DNA from: Nemorincola sp044225795
GTDB lineage: Bacteria; Bacteroidota; Bacteroidia; Chitinophagales; Chitinophagaceae
Direction: 5' to 3'
DNA length: 64,000 bases
NCBI GenBank assembly: GCA_044225795.1
Contig: JBGAIF010000001.1
Location: forward strand, 558,001-622,000
In this document: positions 34,518 through 43,433 of the stretch, piece by piece
Layout: every line of letters begins with the position of its first letter
Position numbering within the stretch: the stretch's first letter is position 1
Notes under the pieces: generated by a model
The model's database searches: none
Told to the model about the DNA's origin: nothing
What the model saw: only the letters and a program-made list of their open reading frames with translations
Program-made: the position numbers and the translations under genes

Positions 34518-34575
34518 TCTAAGAGAAATCTATTGAGTTTGCATATAGGAGACGTGCTATTCTAAGAGAAATCTA
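34518..34575. repeat. Two direct repeats TCTAAGAGAAATCTA
   Basis: Perfect 15-nt copies at 34518-34532 and 34561-34575, 43 nt apart (about four helical turns), in the 255-nt divergent region between the coiled-coil gene and hsdM. The spacing and place fit an operator. Confidence 0.6.
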
Positions 34576-34714
34576 ATGCGCAAGCAATTGGAATATTATA
34601 CGGAATGGTGGGTAAACAATCGAGTGATATGTGTATTATTTTTAAAATATCAAACGGCTGCTTTTTTATTAGTTTGCACTACTTTTTTTTATAGCTAGGT
34701 AACCGCATTTTTTA

Positions 34715-36121
34715 ATGGATCTTGTAGCCAAATTTTGGAATTTTTGTCACACTCTTCGACATGAAGGGATTGATTATAGTGATTATATCGAGGAGCTAAC
34801 ATATTTATTATTCTTAAAAATTGCCGATGAACGTGGAATTCCAATACCAGATGATTGTCATTGGGAAAACCTGATTGTTCACGACAAAGAAGTTTTGTTA
34901 GTACATTATAACGAGATTTTGACGAAGTTAAGTAAGCAGGACAATATCCTTGGTGACATATTTATTCAACCTATCGCAAAAATCCGGAACTCCAATAGTC
35001 TTAAGAAGCTTTTGAAACTGATTGACGAAGTAAACTGGTCAGGATACAATGAAGATGTCCTAGGATCGATGTTTGAAGGCTTGTTAGAAAAAGCTGCTAC
35101 AGAGAGTAAAAAAGGTGCCGGACAATATTTTACACCCAGGCCCCTTATCGACGCGATCGTACAGGTCATGAAACCCGATCCGTTTGAGAGCAAAAATTTT
35201 AAGGTGTGTGACATAGCATGTGGTACCGCTGGCTTCCTGATATCAAGCTATGAGTGGTGGAAAAATAAGAGGAATATACAATTACTGTCAACTCAGAAAG
35301 ATAAGCTTTTTCACAAAACCTACTATGGACAAGAATTGGTCGTTAGACCCAGAAGAATGGCGCAGATGAATTTGTATCTGCATGGGATAGAACCGAATAT
35401 TGTTTTAGGTGATACTATTTATGAACCACTAGGTAAGCAGCGGTTTTCCTGTATCTTAACTAATCCTCCTTTTGGCACCAAAGGTGCTAATCAAATCCCA
35501 GAACGAAACGATTTTAAAATTAAAACAAGCAATAAGCAACTGAATTTTGTGCAGCATGTTTTCAGTTGTCTAACTGATTCAGGCAGGGCTGCAATTGTGT
35601 TACCTGACAACGTATTATTTGACGAAAAAGCAGGTGAATTGTGGAAGCACTTAACTGATTACTGCAATGTGCATACCATTTTAAAACTTCCTCGAGGAAC
35701 TTTCATCCCTTATGCAAACGTTGAAGCAAATGTAGTGTTCTTGCAAAAAGGTATTCCAACTTCTAATACTTGGATTTATGATGCGCGAAGTAATGTAAAA
35801 AGCATCACCAAACGAGGGCGACCATTAAGCGACAAATATTTTTCAGAGTTTATTAATTGCTACGGTGACGACCCCAACGGCTCTGGAAAAAGAAAAGACA
35901 CTGGTGAAAATGGGCGATTCAGAAAATTTCCAATTAGCTATATCAAAAAGCGTGGTTATCGGTTGGATATTACTTGGCTAAAAGACGATGGTATCGAAGA
36001 AAGGGACACACAAGTGACTGATGTCAATCTACTCGCCAACGAGGCAATTTCTGAGTTGGAGATTGCCATTGAAGAGCTGAAAGAAATAATAAACCTGATA
36101 GATCAAAATAACGATGAGTAA
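34715..36121 (+). CDS. hsdM: Type I restriction-modification methyltransferase HsdM
   Basis: A 468-aa N6-adenine DNA methyltransferase. The N-terminal HsdM helical domain (FWNFCHTLRHEGIDYSDYIEEL) is followed by GAGQYFTPRPLIDAIV, the SAM motif CDIACGTAGFL near residue 165 and catalytic motif TNPPFG. It should modify host DNA with HsdS. It overlaps hsdS by 8 nt and starts a four-gene operon with an ATPase and an HNH protein. No HsdR gene is seen on either side. Confidence 0.95.
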   Translation: MDLVAKFWNFCHTLRHEGIDYSDYIEELTYLLFLKIADERGIPIPDDCHWENLIVHDKEVLLVHYNEILTKLSKQDNILGDIFIQPIAKIRNSNSLKKLLKLIDEVNWSGYNEDVLGSMFEGLLEKAATESKKGAGQYFTPRPLIDAIVQVMKPDPFESKNFKVCDIACGTAGFLISSYEWWKNKRNIQLLSTQKDKLFHKTYYGQELVVRPRRMAQMNLYLHGIEPNIVLGDTIYEPLGKQRFSCILTNPPFGTKGANQIPERNDFKIKTSNKQLNFVQHVFSCLTDSGRAAIVLPDNVLFDEKAGELWKHLTDYCNVHTILKLPRGTFIPYANVEANVVFLQKGIPTSNTWIYDARSNVKSITKRGRPLSDKYFSEFINCYGDDPNGSGKRKDTGENGRFRKFPISYIKKRGYRLDITWLKDDGIEERDTQVTDVNLLANEAISELEIAIEELKEIINLIDQNNDE

Positions 36122-37886
36122 ACTACCTATAGGCTGGATTGGAATAAGTTTAGAGAATATAACATTACAGGTTATAGGCGGGGATTGGGGCGTTGACCCC
36201 AAAGAAAATGCTGATGGCTATACTTTAGCGAAAGTAATCAAAGGAACAGATTTCAAATTTTGGAGAATTGAAAAGGCAAAAAATGCTTCTGTTAGATTAA
36301 TCAAACAAGAGAGCCTAATTAAGCGCAAATTAGAACCTGGAAATATTGTGCTGGAGGTGTCAGGAGGAGGACCTGACCAACCCGTCGGCAGAACTGTATT
36401 TATAGACGACAATACTTTTAAGGACGAAGAGTTTCCGATAATTTGTTCCAATTTCTTCCGGAAGCTAACAATTTCAAAATATGTAGCTCCGGCCTATGTA
36501 CAATATTTTTTAGAGTACGCATATGTTCACGGGCATTTTGATAGTATTCAATCCCATACAACGAACCTGCGCAATTTGAAAGTAAAGGAATTTCTCAAAG
36601 CGAATATTCCGCTTCCGACTTACAAAGAACAGAATTTAATAGTTCAAAAAATCAATTTGTTGTTAGGTAAGTTGGACGAAGTAATGAAACGACTTGAGCG
36701 AATCCCGGAGATTTTGCGAAATGTCGAACAAATGGTACTAACCTCAGCGGCCACAGGAGAATTAACGGAAGACTGGAGAAATGATCGTGAAACTGAAAGT
36801 GCCGCAATTCTTTTGGAGAAAATAGTTGCCCATCGCAAGGAAGTGTATGAAATTCAGTTAGAAAACTTCAAAAACAACATTGGGGTAAAGCCACGCAAGT
36901 TAAAACTCGATACACTCAGTCCTAAACAATCGTATCTCCATGCTATTCCGGATAGCTGGATATGGGCAGGGTTGTTGAACATCGCTGAGGTAGTATCTGG
37001 CGTTACAAAAGGTCGGAAACTAGGAAATAAGCAGACAATAGAACTTCCATATCTGCGTGTAGCCAACGTCCAAGATGGCTATCTAAATTTGAAAGATGTG
37101 AAGACTATCGAAGTGCCTCCGTCAGACCTTGAAAAGTATCGATTAATAAAGGGTGATATATTATTTACGGAAGGGGGTGATAGAGATAAGTTAGGTAGAG
37201 GGACGGTGTGGAATAATGAAATTGAGACCTGCATTCATCAAAATCACATTATTCGCGCTCGGGTAGATCAGAATTTCGTGAATCCTCGATATATATCGTT
37301 TTTTACTAAAAGCAAAGTAGCACGCAAGTACTTTTACGATAACGCCAACCAAACAGTTAACCTTGCGTCTATCAGTTTAAACACGCTTTCTTACGTCCCA
37401 ATTGCTTTACCGCCTCTTGAGGAACAAAATGAAATAGTTAGAAGAATTGAGCAGCAATTTAGGCATATTGAGACTGTTGAAGCTCGATATAAGCAAGCTA
37501 TGGATTTTATTAACGGCATAAAAAGTTCTATATACGAAAGAGCTTTTACGGGTATACTTGTCAAATCTGAAGGAGTGCAAAACAAAGGCACTTTTGAAAA
37601 ACTGATTGCTATCGAAAAGCTAGAATTCGTCAATGGCGAAAAAAGTAACAAAAAAATCAACGGAAAGAGGCTATCATCAAAAACAGACAATATTATGGAA
37701 ATTATAGAAGCTCTAAATAGTAATGGAGGATCGATGCGCCCCTTCGATTTGTGGAAGGCAACTAAATATGCTAATAATATCGAAGAATTTTATAGTGCGC
37801 TGAAGATTGAGATTGACGAGAAGAAATCAGTAAAAGAAAATAGTGATAAATCATTGCTTCAAGTTATGAATTATGAGAATCGATAG
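36114..37886 (+). CDS. hsdS: Type I specificity subunit HsdS with extra C-terminal domain
   Basis: A 590-aa protein with two target-recognition domains (about residues 5-170 and 275-440), each followed by a conserved helical region (PLPTYKEQNLIVQKINLLLG and PLPPLEEQNEIVRRIEQQF). After residue ~490 there is an extension of ~100 residues with a basic linker and a winged-helix-like piece (GGSMRPFDLWKATKYANNIEEFY). Usual HsdS proteins are 400-480 aa and end after the second helical region. The extension may dock the downstream ATPase, whose gene overlaps by 14 nt. Confidence 0.93.
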   Translation: MSKLPIGWIGISLENITLQVIGGDWGVDPKENADGYTLAKVIKGTDFKFWRIEKAKNASVRLIKQESLIKRKLEPGNIVLEVSGGGPDQPVGRTVFIDDNTFKDEEFPIICSNFFRKLTISKYVAPAYVQYFLEYAYVHGHFDSIQSHTTNLRNLKVKEFLKANIPLPTYKEQNLIVQKINLLLGKLDEVMKRLERIPEILRNVEQMVLTSAATGELTEDWRNDRETESAAILLEKIVAHRKEVYEIQLENFKNNIGVKPRKLKLDTLSPKQSYLHAIPDSWIWAGLLNIAEVVSGVTKGRKLGNKQTIELPYLRVANVQDGYLNLKDVKTIEVPPSDLEKYRLIKGDILFTEGGDRDKLGRGTVWNNEIETCIHQNHIIRARVDQNFVNPRYISFFTKSKVARKYFYDNANQTVNLASISLNTLSYVPIALPPLEEQNEIVRRIEQQFRHIETVEARYKQAMDFINGIKSSIYERAFTGILVKSEGVQNKGTFEKLIAIEKLEFVNGEKSNKKINGKRLSSKTDNIMEIIEALNSNGGSMRPFDLWKATKYANNIEEFYSALKIEIDEKKSVKENSDKSLLQVMNYENR

Positions 37887-39447
37887 AGTTTATATTAAAC
37901 GATTCAAAAATCTTATTGACTTTCATATCGATTTTGATCAAAGTCAAATGCAAACTGTATTGCTTGGAAAGAATGCATCCGGTAAATCAAACTTTCTTGA
38001 AGCATTAGTAATTATTTTTAGAGATTTAGATTTGGATAATAGTCCCCAGATCGAGTACTCTATTCGATATCAATGCAAAGAGAATATTATCGAAGTTACC
38101 TCAGAAGCGGATAAAGGGGCTAAAGTTCATTTTTCAGTCAATGGGACAATAGTTTCTAAGAAATTTTTTTACGAGGGCAAAGAAAACCATTTGCCCAAAT
38201 ATGTGTTTGCTTATTATTCTGGTGTGAGCAACCGCTTAATAGAACATTTCGACCAGCATCAAAGAAAATTTTATTACGATTTACTTGATGGAGTAAACGA
38301 GCCGCTGCGCACTCTTTTTTACGCACAGCTGATTCATAGTCACTTTGTCTTAATGGCGTTTTATTCGTTCGAGGAAGATGATTCAAAAGCCTTTCTCAAA
38401 GATTACCTCAGTATCGTCGGACTCGAATCTATATTATTCGTCCTAAAAGAACCATATTGGTATAATAAAGCACGCAAAGTAAAGGACGGCGACCCGAGGT
38501 TTTGGAATGCTAGAGGAACGGTAAGAGACTTTCTTCGCGAAGTTTACAAAGTCTCTATCGCTCCGATTAAAACTGATGGTCGATTTCGAAAAGATTTTAT
38601 TAATAACAACGCACCTCTGGAACAACTTTACCTTTTTGTTTCAAATGAAAATAAACTCAAGCAGCTTGCTTCGCTATATGGTGACAATGTGAATTTTTTC
38701 AAGATGCTCGAAAGCACATACATGAATGATCTAATTCATGAAATAAGAATTCGTGTAAAAAAAGTAAATTCAGATGGTACTGTAACTTTCAAGGAATTAA
38801 GCGAAGGTGAACAACAATTGCTTACAGTTTTAGGTCTATTACGTTTCACCAAGGCTGATGAATCTTTGATTCTATTGGATGAACCTGATACCCATTTAAA
38901 CCCTTTATGGAAATGGCAATATATGAGCCTTTTGGAAAAGATAGTCAAAAGGCCGAAATCGAGTCAAATTTTAATGACTACTCACGATCCTCTCGTTATA
39001 GGGGGCTTAACTAAGGAGCAAATACGGATATTTAATGCGTTAAGCGAAAATGGTAGGATTGAAATTACCGTTCCCGATATTGATCCAAAAGGACTGGGTG
39101 TTGCTGGCATTTTGACTAGCGAACTTTTTGGACTTCCGACCGTCCTGGATGAAGATACGCAGTTAAAATTGGAGGAAAAAAGAAAGCTTCAAATCCTATT
39201 CAAGGAAGGGAAACTTAACAAAAAAGATAAGACTCGACTTATTCAATTAGAAAATGAATTGGAGAAGTATGGGTTTTCAAAGTACCAACGCGATCCTCTT
39301 TATCAAAAGTTCATCGAGGCTACGCTTCAAATACCTGAATTGCAAAGAGCACCTTCGACAGAAGAAGAAAAGGAAGAGCAAGACAAAAAAATGGTTGGTA
39401 TTCTTGATGAAATTCTAAAAAAGGAAAAAGGGAATACCGAGCAATGA
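37873..39447 (+). CDS. OLD/PtuA-like AAA ATPase
   Basis: A 524-aa SMC/ABC-like ATPase: Walker A GKNASGKS at residues 32-39, signature ELSEGEQQLL, Walker B LILLDEPDTHLNP and switch His TTHDP. After the ATPase there is a long charged helical tail but no TOPRIM nuclease. This is the layout of PtuA (Septu) and RloA-like proteins, which act with a separate nuclease. It overlaps hsdS by 14 nt and the HNH gene by ATGA, which points to one complex. Its role as a sensor that activates the HNH protein is inferred. Confidence 0.9.
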   Translation: MRIDRVYIKRFKNLIDFHIDFDQSQMQTVLLGKNASGKSNFLEALVIIFRDLDLDNSPQIEYSIRYQCKENIIEVTSEADKGAKVHFSVNGTIVSKKFFYEGKENHLPKYVFAYYSGVSNRLIEHFDQHQRKFYYDLLDGVNEPLRTLFYAQLIHSHFVLMAFYSFEEDDSKAFLKDYLSIVGLESILFVLKEPYWYNKARKVKDGDPRFWNARGTVRDFLREVYKVSIAPIKTDGRFRKDFINNNAPLEQLYLFVSNENKLKQLASLYGDNVNFFKMLESTYMNDLIHEIRIRVKKVNSDGTVTFKELSEGEQQLLTVLGLLRFTKADESLILLDEPDTHLNPLWKWQYMSLLEKIVKRPKSSQILMTTHDPLVIGGLTKEQIRIFNALSENGRIEITVPDIDPKGLGVAGILTSELFGLPTVLDEDTQLKLEEKRKLQILFKEGKLNKKDKTRLIQLENELEKYGFSKYQRDPLYQKFIEATLQIPELQRAPSTEEEKEEQDKKMVGILDEILKKEKGNTEQ

Positions 39448-40265
39448 GATATATACCCATTCAAAACCTAATAGTATCCGCTGAATGGAAGCAGCGAGCG
39501 GAAGCTCTGTCCCAACAATTAGCAGCCGCCGCGAGCGATGACGAGCGCGGTCAAATCTTGAAAGAAAACCCTATATGGCAGGAGCTATTTGTACCATTGA
39601 GTAATCTGGCCAATGGCAAATGCTGGTATTCCGAAGCGAAGGACATTATGTCGGACAAAGATGTTGACCACTTTAGACCTAAAAATGAGGCTCGAAATCA
39701 CATTACCGGTGCCGTAAGAGATGGCTACTGGTGGCTAGCTTACGATTGGGAGAATTATCGGTTTTCATCTATTTATTCGAATAGAAGACGAAAAGATAAG
39801 TTTGATCCGGGTAAAGGTGCCGGAGGCAAGTGGGCTTATTTTCCACTTTTTGATGGCAGTCCGGTTGCGACAACAAAGGCAAGAATCAGAGATGAGGACA
39901 TTATGCTTTTAGACCCTACTGACGAAGACGATCCTGTTTTAATAACTTTTGATGAAAATGGAGACGCAGTTCCGAACACGAGTAAAGGAAAAGATATTGA
40001 AAGAGTAAAAGCCTCTATTGCCTTATATCACTTGGATCATACTCCTTTAAAAGAAGAACGACAAAAGGTGTGGGATCGGTGTCAACGATTAATTAATGAA
40101 ATAGACAGTATAAATTCACAATCCGACATTAGTATAACAGACAAGGCGCGAATAAAATTTTTAAAAGGAGAATTAAGATTGATGATTGATCACAGTCAGG
40201 AACTATCCGCCGTAGCTATTGCCTGCATCGAACATAACAAAATGTCCCGAATGCTCAGAGCATAA
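39444..40265 (+). CDS. PtuB-like HNH endonuclease
   Basis: A 273-aa protein with an HNH core: NGKCWYSEAKD then KDVDHFRPKNEARN (the DHFRPK motif with catalytic His) and a later YDWENYRFSS followed by NRRRKDKFD. The first Cys of the usual CxYC zinc knuckle is kept and the second position is Ser. It is a likely nuclease effector for the ATPase encoded just before it, as PtuB is for PtuA. It is the last gene of the hsdM-hsdS-ATPase-HNH operon. Confidence 0.88.
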   Translation: MRYIPIQNLIVSAEWKQRAEALSQQLAAAASDDERGQILKENPIWQELFVPLSNLANGKCWYSEAKDIMSDKDVDHFRPKNEARNHITGAVRDGYWWLAYDWENYRFSSIYSNRRRKDKFDPGKGAGGKWAYFPLFDGSPVATTKARIRDEDIMLLDPTDEDDPVLITFDENGDAVPNTSKGKDIERVKASIALYHLDHTPLKEERQKVWDRCQRLINEIDSINSQSDISITDKARIKFLKGELRLMIDHSQELSAVAIACIEHNKMSRMLRA

Positions 40266-40826
40266 ATTTGTAATTACATCTATATTTTACTGACGAGCCC
40301 TGAATTTTTGTCGGAAGCTTTTCTGGCATTCTGACAACGCAAAAAACTATATTCATTTGCACCATTTGCTCCGATTTAAAAATATTTGAATCCGGTTTAG
40401 ACGCAATTTAGATTTCAAAATTCCCTCGAAATTTCAGTTTTTCCGGCGTGCCAATTGCAGTATATAATATGGCAGTGGCGCAGGATATCGTGTCATGTTA
40501 CAAAAATGGCATTTGGCGAAAACATGCACAGAACTTTAAAAAGTTGCAATGATATTTAAGAACCTTTAGAAAGTGTCGAAATCGTGGAAGCGCGCTTGGT
40601 GGTCATTGTAGTTTTGTAGTCGTTTACGGTAAAGAGTAGGAGTTTTCGCCAATTTCAGGAAGTTTTCGTATGTATTCGGAAAGTGTTCCCGAACGCGGTA
40701 AGTACGTTTTTGCACCATTGTACATTTGTGGTTTTTTGCTTAAAAAAGGGAGGATTATGATAGATACGTCTTGAGAAGTTCGATTTGCAATATTGAGTGA
40801 TTGGTTAACTGAAAAACAAAGATTGA
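40266..40826. other. 561-nt gene-free region before the recombinase genes
   Basis: No gene or strong repeat is seen. It ends with a good ribosome site GGGAGG before a five-codon frame (ATG 40757 to TGA 40774, MIDTS), which may be a leader peptide or a relic. Part of the region could be a recombination or replication site, but I see no clear signature. Confidence 0.5.
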
Positions 40827-41056
40827 ATGGGAAAAGAAATTAACTTAGATTCATTAGACAGGACAGAGGATATTACTGTAGAGGAAGTAAGAAGCCTTGC
40901 CACATTTAAAGACTGGAGCGAAGAGAAAATTCTAATGCTGATACGAACTGCTAAAGCTCTTACCAGGACGGTTTATAACAACTGGTCAAAAGGTCGGAAA
41001 ATTGGCAAAGAAATTGCATTAGAAAGTAATAAACAGACAGATATAAAAACGGCAGC

Positions 41057-41060
<4 letters not shown>
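40827..41060 (+). CDS. Small protein coupled to the recombinase
   Basis: A 77-aa charged helical protein (DITVEEVRSLATFKDWSEEKI) with no known domain that I recognise. Its stop overlaps the recombinase ATG (ATGA). It may be a directionality factor or accessory protein of integration; this rests only on position. Confidence 0.7.
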
Positions 41061-42700
<1,640 letters not shown>

Positions 42701-42710
42701 ATGCGGGTTG

Positions 42711-42742
42711 CAAATATAATGGCTACGGAATATACTTCCAAA
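42711..42742 (-). promoter_or_regulatory. Promoter of tRNA-Ala
   Basis: On the minus strand TTTG (42742-42739), 20 nt, then TATATTTG (42718-42711) matches the Bacteroidota consensus exactly and lies 10 nt before the tRNA. Confidence 0.8.
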
Positions 42743-42801
42743 GTAAAGTGCCAAAATATAGTGGTTACCCCATACCCGCATCTTTGGTAACTTTGTATGC
42801 A

Positions 42802-43359
42802 ATGAAGGTGTATATAAAAAATATGGTCTGCGAGAGGTGCATTTCGGCGGTGAGAGGCGCCTTTGAGCGGCATCACATACCCATAACGGATATCCAACTC
42901 GGATTGGTGAACACCATGGAGGAGGTAAGCCGGACCAATATGCATGGCTTGCAGTTATCGCTGGAAGCATTGGGGTTTGAGATAATAGACGACCGGAAAA
43001 GCCGCATGATAGAACAAGTGAAGGCCACTATCATTCAATTGGTCCACCGGTCAAACGGGCTGGAACAGCTCAACCTTTCAGACCATATAGCTACTGCCCT
43101 GCACCTCGACTATAAATACGTGAGCACCCTCTTCTCTGAAATGGAAGGCATAACTATTGAGAAGTATTTTATACGCCAGAAGATAGAGCGCATCAAAGAA
43201 TTGCTGATATATGACGAGTTGTCTGTTTCAGAGATAGCCGATAACCTGGGCTACAGTAGTGTAGCGCACCTCAGCAACCAGTTCAAACAAGTGACCGGGC
43301 TCACCCCCAGCCGGTTCAGGGCAGTGCAGGGCCACCGCAAGCCCCTCGATAAAGTGTAG
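42802..43359 (+). CDS. HMA-AraC fusion transcriptional regulator, copy 3
   Basis: A 185-aa relative of the proteins at 17389 and 27825, closest to copy 1: HMA-like domain with MVCERC, the shared phrase GFEIIDDRKSR, and an AraC HTH (LSVSEIADNLGYSSVAHLSNQFKQVTG). It lies on the chromosomal side of the tRNA and is followed by copA, so it is likely the native copper regulator and the island copies are imported relatives. ATG 42802 follows TAACTTTG (42788-42795) by 6 nt, which suggests a leaderless mRNA. An in-frame start at 42748 is upstream of that box. Confidence 0.88.
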   Translation: MKVYIKNMVCERCISAVRGAFERHHIPITDIQLGLVNTMEEVSRTNMHGLQLSLEALGFEIIDDRKSRMIEQVKATIIQLVHRSNGLEQLNLSDHIATALHLDYKYVSTLFSEMEGITIEKYFIRQKIERIKELLIYDELSVSEIADNLGYSSVAHLSNQFKQVTGLTPSRFRAVQGHRKPLDKV

Positions 43360-43433
43360 TGAAAATCATGCAAAATAATATCCCTTTTTTGTAACATCCC
43401 ACTACATACTTCTACTGACCTTTGCAGTATAGT

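Noticed and set aside
34715..40265. An ordinary type I hsdRMS locus
   Set aside because: No helicase-nuclease subunit is present, and the other two genes encode an ATPase without TOPRIM and an HNH protein.
37873..40265. A retron with PtuAB effectors
   Set aside because: No reverse transcriptase gene or msr-msd-like structure is seen nearby.
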